A DNA stretch of 64,000 bases from Gonocerus acuteangulatus (GCA_946811695.1 OX328128.1:72841121-72905120); one strand, 5' to 3'; numbered from the stretch's first letter, positions 35,287 through 47,999 are shown. Translations and numbers: made by a program. Notes: generated from the letters alone by a model not told the origin.

Positions 35287-35331
<45 letters not shown>

Positions 35332-35350
35332 TTACATAGATACACATCCA

Positions 35351-35397
<47 letters not shown>
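35287..35397. repeat. (TA)n and (GA)n microsatellites
   Basis: TA dinucleotides at about 35287-35329 are separated from GA dinucleotides at about 35354-35397 by 24 bp of non-repetitive sequence. Confidence 0.93.
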
Positions 35398-35400
<3 letters not shown>

Positions 35401-35925
35401 TCCCTATTGCCGTAGTTTGGATGAGATATTTCAAAGAATGGCACCCAAATACTTGAAAATTATGATTTAAGAAATATCAAAGTAGATTGTTAACTCTGGC
35501 TGGTGATCTTGCGTATGTTAAAAATATAATTAAGATCCTACAAAATACTGCAGAAAAATGAGGTCTACGGATTTCGTTTGGGAAAATGATAATTCTAGAC
35601 AAATATAGAAACTGACCCAAAATCATTATATGGGAAATATGAAGCCAAATATAGGAATGGTCTCCCCATGGGAAGATGCCTGTCCGATTCATACTTAAGG
35701 TGTTCTAGATTCGAGCCTCCCCTCCAGCAGGTTCAGTTTTTGTACCTAATTTATGGACCCGTTGAAAAATGTCCTTGCAACGCTTTGGGTGCGCAAAAAG
35801 GGTGGAGCAACCTATAGATAGTACGTTGTGTGATTAAATAAAATGATAGGGTTTGCAACTTCAGTATTTGAGTGAAATTATAGTGCGTTTGTAACCAAGA
35901 ATCGGGTAAAGAAGAATTCGCAAGA
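35398..35925. other. No recognisable gene or repeat
   Basis: I see no motif, repeat or coding signal here. Confidence 0.4.
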
Positions 35926-36120
35926 GATGATTTCAGCTCTCAGATTAACACAAAGCATTTATAATAAGAAATCAATCTCTAAGCAAGCAAAACTTAGATA
36001 CTACTTCACGATCATCAAGCAAGAATGCCTTTATGCATCTGAAACGTTAGTTATCACTAGAAAACTTAAAAGAAAAAGAAACGTTGATCTGAGATTTCTC
36101 CTTCTCATCGTTAAGCCAAT
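35926..36120 (+). pseudogene. Retrotransposon reverse-transcriptase fragment
   Basis: The frame contains SISKQAKLRYYFTIIKQECL followed by YASETLVI. The pattern KLRxYxTxIKxECLYxSETL is typical of the thumb region of non-LTR reverse transcriptases, just after the catalytic palm. Nothing of the palm (FADD) remains upstream, and downstream the sequence degenerates before the stop at 36179-36181. A hammerhead-like motif lies 200 bp downstream at 36315, so a link with a Penelope-like element is possible but unproven. Confidence 0.6.
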
Positions 36121-36314
36121 GTTCATTATGTACTTATTTATTTTCTACCTATTCCTGTGTTATCCATATTTTAAGTTTTAAATCTGTATCAATCAACCTT
36201 TTATTTAAGTTCAGGCTATGACACATTATATGTATTATTCATCCTCGTATATGTATAATGTTTTTCCGTTTATTTCATCTGTATATAAATTAGTTATAAC
36301 TCTGTTTAACAGCC

Positions 36315-36347
36315 CTGATAAAGGCTTGAATTTCAAGCCGAAACGTC
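36315..36347 (+). other. Hammerhead-like hairpin motif 2
   Basis: CTGATAAA is followed by a perfect stem (GGCTTGA...TCAAGCC) with a 3-nt loop, then GAAACGTC. One base of the CTGATGA core differs. The long stem and intact GAAAC make this one of the better preserved motifs in the window. Confidence 0.45.
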
Positions 36348-36349
36348 TG

Positions 36350-38374
36350 TACAAATAAAACGCCATTTTCTTATAAAAAAAAATTTGGCTATATCTACCT
36401 TTGCAATACAAATGGTCAATAATCTCTCAATGAAAAGTTGATCCTTTGGTGGCATGAAAATAAGCAAAATCATTATATTATTTCCATAGAATTTCTTTGA
36501 GCTGTTCACAATTTTATCAATTACAGACCAGCTTAAACGTTTATTTATTATACAATATTTCCATAAACTAATAATGGAAGTAAAAATAATTAGTCTGCTG
36601 TTGATAAGTTATTTATAGTGTTGGTGTTGACCTGAACACCAACTCTATAAATTACTGTGTTGGTATAAATAAATATGTTGTCTTGAACTTGGACCCATTC
36701 GCTGAAAGGACCCAGGAAGTATTGTCAGAACTCCTAGAACTGTGTTTAACTTCCCTTTGTCAAGAATGAACTAAACAAACACACGCCTGCCTAAGAACAA
36801 CACACCAGCCGTTCTCCGGTCCGGAAAGCTGGGAGATGAAATGTGGAGTCGCTCGTGATTTCAAGGCTCCGCTCTAGGCACACTGTTATTTACTCTTGTC
36901 GGAACTCCCTCTCTCTTTTAGAGCTCTCTCTCCCTTGTAGATCTCTGTTTCTCTCTCCCCTCGCTCGTAAAGCCACTTATGAACCCACTCGACTTAATTC
37001 CTTCCAGACTCAGCAGGCCATATACACTTCAGAAGGCCTCATAATTCCACCTCGGGTACAAGGGGCTCATTATTGCCACAAGCGCCTCCATTCAGCTACG
37101 ACAAGCCAATAAGCTCATAACCGCTCAAGCTTTCAACAAACAAAAGTCCAACTCGGAGGAACTGCGCCAACATAGCATGTTAACCAAGGGAATGTTTATT
37201 TTATTAGGATGGTCATATTATTTATTTACCATAATTGTAAGAAGGTTGTTATTTTGTATTGTTGATGAATCCAAAGCCTTGTTGCAATTCCTGCAGACGG
37301 CCAGCTATAAAATCTCGCAATTATTTGCAATTACGTCGTAAACATTTTATGTTCATTCCTCAATGGCGGAACTTCAACGAATGGGCTTGATTGGTAGTTT
37401 GTTTCTCAGAATCTTCAAGAATTAATTTTTTTATTCTTTTAAGAATGGGGATATTATAGGCGAACTCCGCCGGTTCCCGGTATGCGTTGAGAATTTACGG
37501 ACCCAAATATCCCCTTGAAAAAATGTATTTCTGTAGTTTCATTCTTTAATGGACTATTACTTACACTAAAACCTCTCCAGAATATATACATCAAATGCAA
37601 TTTAGGAAATAAAGTATTAGTTTCTGTATAAAGTTCGAGCGGCAGAAACTTCTTCATTCAAGCTTGAAATAGAAATACTTCATGTTTTGTTTTGATCTTT
37701 CGTGACAAATTTAAAACCTTAGTAACATGAATTCTCAAAGAAAAACGAGATTTTAGACGCCACAATGAACAAACAACTGACAGTATCCTAAGCGAAAATA
37801 AATTAGTCCGCCTTCTCGACATACACACTCAACTCTGAGACGTGGCCATTGTAACTGGAGGTTAACCTTCGTTCTATTTGGATATATTTAATTTCTGGGC
37901 TCTTGAAGCGCCATCAGATGATGCGAAACTCGTAGAGCTATTTTAATAAATTGACTATTATGTGAATTTGGAATTTTATTCATTGGCCTTCTGCCAGCAA
38001 ATGAAAAATTGTTGAGGTCACTATTTTTATATATAAATATAAAATTTGTTTATGTATTATTTTTGTTTCATTTGATATTATTTTGATTTTTTATAAATTT
38101 TAACATTCTAATTTTTTTTTTTTTTTGTTTACAGGTGAATACACTCTAAAATACTAACTGGTTTAGCTGTAAGTATAATAGCAAGATGGATAATATATAT
38201 TATAATAATTAAAATATAGATTATTTTGATTAATTTACTTCATTTTTATTTTTATTTTGTTTTGAGCTCTTAACGTATAGACGTTGTACCTACTAGAATA
38301 TTTTTGCACGTCCTATATTCGTGAAAATTAAAACATACATTTTAGTCATGTTTGGAGTTAAGGAAAATACTCGT
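36350..38374. other. Mostly unannotated; one hairpin and one HINE-like end
   Basis: A near-perfect 18-bp hairpin with a 6-nt loop spans 36611-36652. A minus-strand HINE-like 3' end (AAAAGTCCAACTCGGAGGAA) lies near 37143. No coding sequence is recognised, including in the 89-codon open frame at 36843-37112. Confidence 0.4.
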
Positions 38375-38587
38375 AATATTTATTTAAATTTTAACGTCCA
38401 TTTATTATTAACTACGAATTTTAGGACGGGTTATCTATAGGTTACCACCCTTTTCTAGCCAGGATAGGACTGATGCCTTTTATTTTTTCGAAAGAAAGGC
38501 CACCGCCCCTAGTGGGAATCGAACCCACGACCTTTGGAACGGAGTGTTAAGAGCTCACGCCTTAACCCTCACGGCTACCGGGTCTCC
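38375..38587 (-). mobile_element. tRNA-derived SINE, family 2, copy 2
   Basis: The minus strand begins GAGACCCGGTAGCCGTGAGG and carries B box GGTTCGATTCC within a perfect 5-bp T stem (GTGGG and CCCAC). The body includes CCTATCCTGGCTAGAAAAGG and AACCCGTCCTAAAAT, shared with copies 1 and 3. It is the best preserved of the three copies. Confidence 0.82.
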
Positions 38588-38809
38588 TAAAATTTTATAT
38601 ACGAGAGCAGATTTGCGATGTTCGTCAATATGTGGAAGACGGTTGGGATATTATGGTAAGTCTGAGAAAACATTCGCAATCTTACAAAACTTCCTATAAA
38701 AACGTTTCTCTCGGTTTTGTCGAAAGGCCGTCAGTCGGAGAAATCGGTCCTTTCATTTCGAAAGTGATGTTAACAATACTTTGTAATGGTCTTAGTTTTT
38801 GGTTTTCTT

Positions 38810-39948
38810 CCAAAAGTGCCGAATAGAAAATTTTGCGTTTCAGAACCCCTTGAGACCGAAAATGATGGTGGTTCAAATTTATAAATATATATACATATTT
38901 GTCTGTTCGCTCTCTAGGTAGAAGACGAAAGGTCCGATTTTGATGAAAGTTGGTACAAAAATCCGTCGTCCAATTTGAAAGGTCAAGTTCGTTAACCAGC
39001 AAAATCCGTCCACTGGAAGATGGCGTTTGGGGCGAAATACGCGCAAAAAAAATCGTAACGCTTACGTTTTTGAGTTCATAAGCTTGTAAGTACTCGTTTT
39101 AGAGGCTTCTTGGGCTAGGAAAACGAATGGAACCATTTTCAAGGCGATAGCTTTAACCGTTTTCGAGAAAATTGGAAAACTAGTTTTTGAATACCGTTTT
39201 TGGTTTGGGTACTTAGAATCATGGGATTCAGTTGAAACATTTTCTGCATATTCTACTTTCAGTAAAACTAATATGTTGAAATTTGTGTTACGTTTGGAGT
39301 TAAGGAAGGGTTAGAATAAAATATTTTATTAACAGACAAAAAGTTTTGGTAACTTTGTATACTTTCCTTAATATCTCGAAAAAGGTTGAGAATCTTGGTA
39401 AACGAAAGAATACCATTAGAAAGCTTACTAAATGCTCTACAAAAAAGGTTCTGATGAAAGTTTTGATTAGACGATGTCAATCGGAGAAATAAGTGCTTAA
39501 AACTTTAAAGTAATTGATTTCGCTTATTCGAACTGTTCTTTTTGTCTGTTTTTATTCCTTGTTATTTTTTGACTGCTTATAGTTGGATAATGTATTTGAT
39601 AATAAATCAGGTTAATAAAAATAAGAAAAACAATTTAATCTTAGAGATATGGATTTCCAAGATATAGCTTTTCAAATGCCTAGCGGGGTCCTTCCTAGGG
39701 CGGGGACCCATCCAGGTAAGATCGTAAATATCGTTTTTAACAAAAATCGTATTGAGGTTTCTTTAGCCGAATCCTAACCATTCCATCTTTACTTATCACC
39801 TCGACGGCTAACTATCTAATCTTCATGCTTTCTAGAAATGTGGACCCAAAATAATAACAGCTTCTATTTTAATCATTTTAAATGAGTCTAGATATAAAAA
39901 CGGAACCGCGCTAAGATGATGCAGTTCCTGCGAGTCGGACTTTTTTAT
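38810..39948 (+). mobile_element. HINE-like subfamily A, near-complete copy
   Basis: The copy starts at AAGTGCCGAATAGAAAATTT (extreme 5' end missing). It has only a very short TA-rich tract (about 38881-38897), the complete core, the segment with GCGGGGTCCTTCC, and the full 3' end: GGAACCGCGCTAAGATGATG, hairpin GCAGTTCCTGC and CGGACTTTTTT. It lacks the insertion with a hammerhead-like motif found at 20870-20985. Its CCGTTTTTGGTTTGG at about 39196 shows the uninterrupted target of the nested copy at 19758. Confidence 0.85.
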
Positions 39949-40840
39949 TTTTCTAATTGCGTTTGGTAGTTTGTCAGTAAAACAGGATATTGAAATTAGG
40001 TAGTTTTTGTTTATAACCGTGCTTTCTATTTGAGAACGAATTTATGTATACAAGGTTAGAGAGTAATGTATGTTTGGAATCAGTTTTATGTGCATTGTGG
40101 TGCCTTAAATCCCGGGTTTATTTGAGATTTCATTGTAGATATTGTTTAATTTTCCAATCTGTGACGCATGTAACAACGAAATATGTCAAACTGATAGACT
40201 GATATAGCGAAGTACAATTTTAACATCCCGTATGACCTGCAAGAGCTCTTCGGAAATGGTAGCCAGTATACATATCAACACATTACTGGGCTGCTTCAGG
40301 AACAGAGGACTGTACGAACCTATTTGATGACCTTAAGAACTGTCGTGTTAAAACATTGTGTTTGGTAATGTTAAGTGATATTTTCATTGAAACACTTAAC
40401 CCACTACTTTAAAACATAAATGTACACGTGTACATTAAGCAGGCTGGTTATCTAGTGAGACCAAGTTCAGACGTGCTATCCCTTGCGTGGAACACGAAAT
40501 AAATAAAGTTTTCACAAATTATCAAATGAAGATATTAACTGGTTATATTCTTATAAGTTTTCCAAATGACAGTAGGGAGAGACCGTCAAGGAAACGCGCT
40601 TAGATGACGCTAGTCAGAGGTTTTTGTGTATTATAGCTACACATTGAAGTTACTGGCGTTCTATAGGATTTGCTGCGAGGCATGTTTCTCACGTTATGTA
40701 ACATCTAATCCCGTTACCCGTTCTAACGAGGCTGTCTCCCCCCCCCCCCCCCCTTGCTTAGGGATTAGGTTTTATTGAAATGTAAGCAAAAAATAATATT
40801 ATTCGAGTTTGTTCATTTTTTTTAATATTTTATTTAACAA

Positions 40841-40900
<60 letters not shown>

Positions 40901-40914
40901 AATAGTGATTACCT
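39949..40914. other. Unannotated with homopolymer runs
   Basis: A C-run lies at about 40738-40753 and an A-run of more than 50 nt at about 40844-40897. A degenerate HINE-like 3' end (GGAAACGCGCTTAGATGACG) lies near 40591. No gene is recognised. Confidence 0.45.
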
Positions 40915-41718
<804 letters not shown>

Positions 41719-41748
41719 AGAATCTTCTGAATTAATAAAAAAATGTTT

Positions 41749-41784
<36 letters not shown>

Positions 41785-42000
41785 ATAATATTTAATATTA
41801 TTTAATATTTTGGTAATATCATTTGGTAATAATTGACGTATTAGAATCAATGATTAATTTGACTATAATTCTAATAGCTATCGACATTTGGACTTTATTG
41901 ATAAAAAATCATCTGTGTAGTGTGTGCCATTGTATTTAGCTTCAGTCATGACGTGACCCTGGTAATGTAAGGTTGCCTACTGTGGCTGTAAATAGATTTA
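41719..42000. other. Unannotated, with a T-run
   Basis: Poly-T at about 41751-41783. Nothing else is recognised. Confidence 0.5.
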
Positions 42001-42010
42001 ATTAAGGCTG

Positions 42011-42039
42011 CTGATGAAGTACCTAAGGTGTGAAACATC
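42011..42039 (+). other. Hammerhead-like hairpin motif 3
   Basis: An intact CTGATGA is followed by a short stem (ACC...GGT) and GAAACATC. Both conserved core blocks match the hammerhead consensus, but the stem is only three to four base pairs. Confidence 0.4.
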
Positions 42040-42434
42040 AAATTTTTTCATTCACTTGTTTTTAATTTTTGATCTTTCGCCTACAATATAATTATAACTG
42101 AAAAAAAAACTGAAGAGTTTATTTATTCGTTCAAGTCATATGTTGTCCCTTTTAAACTCGCGGGGTAAGAGGAATCATCAAAGCGTGACATGACAATAAC
42201 AGGCCTTTCTAGCAATGTCTTAATGGAAAGCAGGCGGTGATTTTATCACTGGTACAGGTAGCTGTTATTGTCTAGTAACCGTCACGTCACATTTAATTCA
42301 ATGTTAAGATAGAATATGAGTTATAGTTTCATGTATGCCATTCAACGAGATTAACTATTTCAGTTTTCATAAATCTTAAATAACGATAATAACAATGATT
42401 CCTTCAAATATAGAAATATATATGTATCTATACA

Positions 42435-42985
42435 TATTTGGACGTTATCTCTCCCTTGATGAAATTTGGTACCTTAAAAAGTTCTTTAACCATTTCGTAC
42501 TGATTAAGGCTTTGCAATTATAGGCTTCCAGGGACGCTTTATGTGGGTAATTTGACGCGAGGAGTAAAATTAAATCAGATTCAAGGTCATATAACCGTTT
42601 ATGAGAAAAGTTAAAAAAAATAAAACTTGAATTTTCCTGGGATTGTGCTAAGTGTAGTATTTTAAAAAAACCTCTGTGAAATTTTTGATAATGCGATTTT
42701 ATTATGAGAAATCGCAGTTTAATTGGAATAAAGTGAAACAAGATAATTGAATGAGAAAGTGACTTGAGAAGGCGGAGTAAGTAATTTCCGCTTAGTATAC
42801 TGTCAGTTGCCTGTGCACTGTGTGGCGCATAAAATCTTGGTTTTATTTGTGATTATGTTTTTGGTATGTATTTACATTTTTGACGAAATATCAAAACAAA
42901 ACATTAGCTATTTGTATTCCGAGCATTCCAAATGGTACTAGGGTTTAGAACGGAAACGCGCTAAGATGACGGAGTTCCAGCTTTT
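42435..42985 (+). repeat. HINE-like element, diverged copy
   Basis: TTGATGAAATTTGGTACC, then a core resembling 31590-31870, then CCAAATGGTACTAGGGTTTA, GGAAACGCGCTAAGATGACG and GAGTTCC. The 3' subterminal repeat is clear, but the terminal hairpin is lost. Confidence 0.6.
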
Positions 42986-43204
42986 TGCTACTTGTTCTGT
43001 ATAACGTCTAGCGGCAATCGGTTTGAATTGGCGCGAAGAGTTCATTACCAATGCTGACATCGCTGATAATTCTGCACGCGAATCTCTCTAGGTCGTCGAT
43101 CCTAATCGATCCAACTAATAGTTATTTTCGGCAACTATTTAAAATTATCTGAGTGGCTGTAATCTGCGCGTAAACTCCAACCCAAACATGGATCGATTTT
43201 GATT

Positions 43205-43304
43205 AAATATAAGGTTGACCTCATGACACCATCCGGAAGTGCCGACTAGAAACTTTTAAGTTGCAGAACCCCTAGAGAACGAAAATAACGGTGGTTCAAA
43301 TTTG

Positions 43305-43359
<55 letters not shown>

Positions 43360-43830
43360 CTGTTCGCGCTCTCTTGTCTCAAAAATGCTCCGATTTTTAT
43401 GAAATTTGGTACAAAAATCCTTCGTTTATTTTGAAAGGTCAAGTTCGTTAACCAGCAGAATAAGTCCACCGGAACAATGCTTTTTGGAGCGAAATTCGCG
43501 CGAAAAAATTTAATTTACGCTTACATCATATGCTTGCAAGTACTCATTTTATAGGCTTCTTGCCCTAGGAAAACCAATGAAACCATTTTTAAGGCGATAG
43601 CTTTACCTGCTTTCGAGAAAAGTGGAAAAACGGTTGTTGAATAAAGTTTTTGGTTTGGGTACTTAGAATCATGGGATTCAGTTAAAATATTTTCTGCATG
43701 TTTGAAATTCATATAAACAAAGATGTTTAAATTTTGGTTACGTTTGGAGTTAAGGAAAGATTAGAATAAAATATTTGTTTAATAGACATGAAAAGTTTTG
43801 GGAACTTTGTATATTGTAATCCCTCTTCTC
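43205..43830 (+). repeat. HINE-like subfamily A fragment
   Basis: AAGGTTGACCTCATGACACC, GAAGTGCCGACTAGAAACTT, a (TA)n tract at about 43309-43357, TTTGTCTGTTCGCGCTCTC and the core to AGACATGAAAAGTTTTGGG match the family. The extreme 5' end and the 3' half are absent. Confidence 0.75.
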
Positions 43831-44344
43831 AACCCATCGAACCATGAATTTATTTTAAGGCTAATATTAACATGAACTCAGAGATTGTTGGGTGTTCCGT
43901 GGGACTTCTGAGTTTCTGATTTGAGTTGAATGTTGATTTTCCCATGGATAAAGGGTCTATTATCAGCCTCGTTATCAGCTCGCTTTGGAAATAGAATATC
44001 TTTCTTTGTTTTAGAGTTATTCTTGTTTTCAAGTAATTAGTTCTTAAGGATATCGCTAGTCAGTATGAGTTAGACAAACCGTGTAATCTTTGCGCGTTTT
44101 TCGTTTAAGTTTTGTAGATATGTAATATTTTGCTTTTCGAACTATTTACTATTTTTCTTGTAAGATTAAGTTAATCCAATATAACAAATGTAAATACATG
44201 TTCGTTAGTAATATGTTCGAAGGAGATATTTTGCTCTGAAATGGTCCTAACACAGAAGCGACCACGTGCATTGTAAGAAGGAAGTAAACCTCGTTCTTCT
44301 GTTTTCTCGAATTCCGCTAGTAATACTAAAAAATAAATCCGACT
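43831..44344. other. No recognisable gene or repeat
   Basis: I see only short open frames without known motifs. Confidence 0.4.
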
Positions 44345-44720
44345 TGCAGTCACAGAAAATTTCTGATTAAACTCCTAATTAGAGAAAACATTTTTGATTA
44401 CGTTCGTAATCACAGGAACATCTGTGATTACGGCCGTAATCTTAGAAAAGAATTGTGATTACAGTTTTAATTGCAGATGAATTCGTTGTAATTACAAGTG
44501 TAATCACAGAAGCATCTGTGAGTACATTCGTAAGTACAGAAACATTTTGTGATTACAGTTGAAATTACAGAAAAATTTGTGATTACGAGTGTAATTATAA
44601 CCTCAGGTGTGATTACAAGTATAATCGTAATCACAGCTGTAATTACGATTATAATTGTAATCATACCACCAGGGTCTGTGATTATAATCGTAATAGTAGT
44701 TATGATTATAATTATGCCCA
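44345..44720. repeat. Degenerate tandem array of GTAATC palindromic units
   Basis: Units of roughly 36-38 bp contain GATTAC and GTAATC separated by a few bases, for example GATTACGGCCGTAATC. Alternate TCTGTGATTAC and GTAATCACAGAA blocks recur. The two open frames here (Val-Ile-Thr repeats, one per strand) follow from the repeat. Confidence 0.8.
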
Positions 44721-45009
44721 ACTCTTCTTGCAGAAACTGTGCCATCTTACCGCGTTTCCATATCTTCTTATCCCTGGTGTCATTTGGAAATAATGGATTA
44801 AGTGTACTGAGTATTGTGTAAAAATGCTAAACACCTGCTCTCATGAAATCTTGTAGATAATGCGATTTAGGACAGTAGCGGAATGTTTCTGCCTCTTCGA
44901 CTTCTGATCGGAAGGTTCTTCTACAAACAACCAAAAACACGTTCTCATTTTATTACACTGAGGAAAACAAGCTCACAAGTTTTAAGGACTAATTTCTACT
45001 CCTGAGGTT

Positions 45010-45600
45010 GTCCCATCGACAATGTCTTTAAAACCGTTTTTGTGGAAATTCAGTGCTCTTTCGAATAGCTACCGTTCACTTAGGACGATTTCCCAACAGT
45101 TTCCGAGATATAAGAAACCATTCAAAAATCCCACAAAATGTTCATGTCAGTTATAGGCTAGGATAGGCTGTCAGTAATAGGATTTTTTTTCAATCTAAAA
45201 TTAATTAATCTAAAAACTCCAAACGTGACCAAAGATTAAATATTTAAGTTAATATGAATATCAATCATGTAAAAAATGTTTCAAATGAATCAATCTTTTC
45301 TAAGTTACTGAACTAAAAATTAATTAGGAATACTGGTTGTTCTAACTTTTCTCGAAAACAGTTAATGATGATGCCTTAAAAATGGTTTCATTCGTTTCCC
45401 TAACGAAAGAACCTACAAAACGTGTACCTACAAGCCTTTGAACAAAATGTAAGCGTTGCGATTTTTTTCGCTTGAATTTTGCCCATAAAACAATTCGTTT
45501 CCGTAGGAGGATTCTATCGGTTAACAAACTTGACTTTTAAAATACCTCAAACCATTTTTGTACAAAATTCCTTTAAAATTGGTTCACCTCATACGTGGGC
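45010..45600 (-). repeat. HINE-like subfamily A core, diverged inverted copy
   Basis: On the minus strand it has the core order: GGTTAACCGATAGAATCCTC, AAATCGCAACGCTTACATTT, GGGAAACGAATGAAACCATT and TTAGGAACAACC-type blocks. It lacks both ends. Confidence 0.55.
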
Positions 45601-45915
45601 CTCTCCTCACGAAGGGAGGAAGGAAAAAGCTGTCTCATCATTGATGACTTATTCTACTGTTAAATGCACTTAAAATAAATCTAACCAATTTTTCCTTGCA
45701 ATGAAACTCGCACGACTTGTCCTGACGCTACTGCGTCTCGCATATTTTTTCAGTATTAGAGTTTTTTTAGATATTCTATTTTCCATGTATGTAGAATCAA
45801 AATTTTTGATTGGTAGGTTGATCTAGTGTGGAATTTGTTTCAAATGTTTCAAACGAAACCATCATTTTGGAATATTTCCAGATCTTCTTGAATCATCATT
45901 ACAGTAATGTATGTG

Positions 45916-45964
<49 letters not shown>

Positions 45965-46376
45965 TCTCACCTTGGCTGAAGAGTTGGAAGCACGAGGTAA
46001 AATGGCTCGCTGTTCTCTGACCGTTGTTGCCATGGGCCTACCAATGATTTTCTTTGGCCTAATCATTACCCAGCCTAAGGAAATTTCTTATGAAATGCCT
46101 ATTTCTATTTAAAGTTCGAGTGATTTTCGATATTATCCAATTTTTATCGTGCAATGTTTCAATCACGTCCTTTTCACTCTCAGACAACACTTTTTCCCTA
46201 GTTATTACTTAATCAGGTTAAATCAGGTTTAATTAGACCCGCTGATTGAATTAATGAATGTAATGATCACTAAAACTGTTCCTAGAGCAAGATTTAGATA
46301 AGAACTGAATGGGTGGCATATACTTTTGTCTCGCCTAAATATTTACATTTAAGCTAATCCTTAGGGAAGAGCATTT
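45601..46376. other. Unannotated with one (TA)n tract
   Basis: (TA)n at about 45922-45961. The 94-codon open frame spanning it (45828-46112) has no recognisable domain and crosses the microsatellite. Confidence 0.4.
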
Positions 46377-46455
46377 CACTGACTTCTGGAAGAGCATTTC
46401 TGTAATGAGTCCTGATCCTTGACTCATTACAGAAATGCTTTTCCAGAAGTCAGTG
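46377..46455. repeat. 35-bp near-perfect hairpin
   Basis: Arm 46377-46411 (CACTGACTTCTGGAAGAGCA onward) pairs with 46421-46455 across a 9-nt loop. The only mismatch, A against C as read in DNA, becomes a G-U pair if the plus strand is transcribed. It could be a tiny MITE, a foldback or a small-RNA precursor. Confidence 0.85.
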
Positions 46456-46639
46456 ACATAAGAACAGTATGTATTTGCTTTGGCTTAAATATAACATTAA
46501 ATAATGCCAAAAACTTACAAAATATAGGGTGGTTTATAATTTTGTCGGGGAGTGTATGCTTATATATACAAATAATATTATATGTATACATAATATTTAC
46601 ATATAATATTATATTTATATATGTGTGTGTGTTTATTTA

Positions 46640-46835
46640 ATAAACTGCCCCATTTTTAAATAACATAGATTTTTGGGACAGGTTTTCTAAAGTTTAGCAG
46701 CCTTTTCTAGCTAGGAATGCTTAAAGGTAAAAGGTCATCTCCTTTTGTTGTTTGGAAAGAAAACCCACCTCTCCAAGTGAGATTCGAATCCACAACTGTC
46801 TGTACGCTTAATAATTGCTTCCATATCCATTATAT
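46640..46835 (-). mobile_element. tRNA-derived SINE, family 2, copy 3 (degenerate)
   Basis: GATTCGAATCCAC preserves the B box in reverse complement, and CCTTTTCTAGCTAGGAATG corresponds to the family body. Several deletions separate it from copy 2. Confidence 0.65.
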
Positions 46836-47179
46836 ATTATGATATTTTGACATGACCGAAGCTTCTAATGCTATTTCACGAATGTATGCTTATCATTTTA
46901 AAATGTTTTGATGCTCCTTAGTTTTGATGTAGGTTTGAAAAACAAGTGTTTTGGCGCTAAAGGCTCGCCTGAATGTGCCGGTCTGTATAGAGGCGCTGTC
47001 TGGCGGGAGGTTCTCCTACTATTCTTGTTAGTTTCCAGTCTTTCTCAGAGAGCGCGCCTGCGTTTACAATTCCCGGCTCTTAGCTGCAATGAGTTGAAAT
47101 TTCAACATTTATTTTTATTTTTTTATTTTTTATAACTAATTATTAAAAGTTTAAACTTTTTATTTCAGCGCAGCCGAAA
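46836..47179. other. No recognisable gene or repeat
   Basis: The 75-codon open frame at 46908-47135 has no known motif. This is the left flank of the Merlin-like element. Confidence 0.4.
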
Positions 47180-47289
47180 AGAAAATTGGTACTTACGTAT
47201 TAGTTGCACCAATCTCGAGAACCGCCTCCCATTCAGGCTCACGCGCAGTGATCCGTTTCATGAAATGACAGGTTATTATGAGGTTATCT

Positions 47290-47696
47290 CCATTACAAGA
47301 GCGGAAAAGACATTGAGTTAGTAGATAGTGGAGGGAGTTTTATCTATCATCCAATGCTAGAAAAGTGTAGGTCTGAAATCGGCCATGCCAGTGTGACAAA
47401 AGTACCAGTAGTGACGCGCGAAAATTTGAATCTGAATATGATCGTAATCAAACAATGAATTTGAACAAATATATATATCATTTTCTTATTGATTTATATT
47501 TATACATATATATAAATGTCAATTGATACGAATACGACACATAAATTCGTTTAATTTTATTGTTTGTTTACAATAATATTCAAAAATTCAACTTTTCGCG
47601 CGCTTTTTGTCACACTGGCATGGCCGATTTTAGGCTTCAACTTTTATCGTTTAGACTCCCTCCCCTCCCTTCTAACTCAATGGGAAAAGAGAACAA
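47290..47696. repeat. Palindromic element nested in the Merlin-like element
   Basis: Arms of about 190 bp share AAATCGGCCATGCCAGTGTG with its reverse complement near 47612-47633, plus CATTGAGTTAG and GGAGGGAG blocks. The centre is TATATA-rich (about 47467-47515). Confidence 0.75.
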
Positions 47697-47886
47697 CTAG
47701 CATTTCTATTGGTTGATCTTTTGCGCAATTTCATTGGTTGTTCTCTTTCCCGCTCTAGTCTTCATTGTTTTGGGTGCCTTGCTCTTAAATTCAACTCCTT
47801 TAAAATTTATTGTTTCAGTGAGTTGTGAGTGTTGTTTGTTTTTAGAGTCAATTTGTGTCCTTTGTGCTGTTCTCTCCACGGTCAAA

Positions 47887-47997
47887 ATGAGTCTTTGGAA
47901 TTTTCCAAGACCCGAAAAAGATGCAATTGCATTTTTGCAGGAACGCAATATTTTACGCCAAGAAAGGTGTAACTACAGTTTCGATATAAACCAGTGA
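47887..47997 (+). pseudogene. Merlin/ISXO2-like transposase N-terminal fragment
   Basis: MSLWNFPRPEKDAIAFLQER is followed by NILRQERCN. A start of the form M-S-L-x-N-F-P, then E-xx-A-I-xF-L-Q-xx-x-I-L and a Cys is what I recall for the N-terminus of IS1595/ISXO2-type transposases that include Merlin. The zinc ribbon is cut after its first Cys. The following codons up to the TGA at 47995 belong to a partly duplicated terminal repeat of the nested element at about 48000. The catalytic domain is absent. The name rests on a short match together with the 8-bp duplication. Confidence 0.55.
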
Positions 47998-47999
47998 TC

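Noticed and set aside
36843..37112. 89-codon Ser/Leu-rich open frame as a possible small gene
   Set aside because: No domain, no supporting splice or codon evidence, and many open frames of this size are expected by chance.
38490..38587. Possible tRNA gene on the minus strand
   Set aside because: Although the T arm is perfect, the same head and body occur at 7699-7916 and 46640-46835, so it is a SINE.
40844..40897. Long A-run as the tail of a processed pseudogene or SINE
   Set aside because: No coding or SINE-like sequence precedes it and no flanking duplication was found.
44467..44821. Overlapping Val-Ile-Thr rich open frames on both strands
   Set aside because: They result from the palindromic GTAATC repeat, which stays open in both directions.
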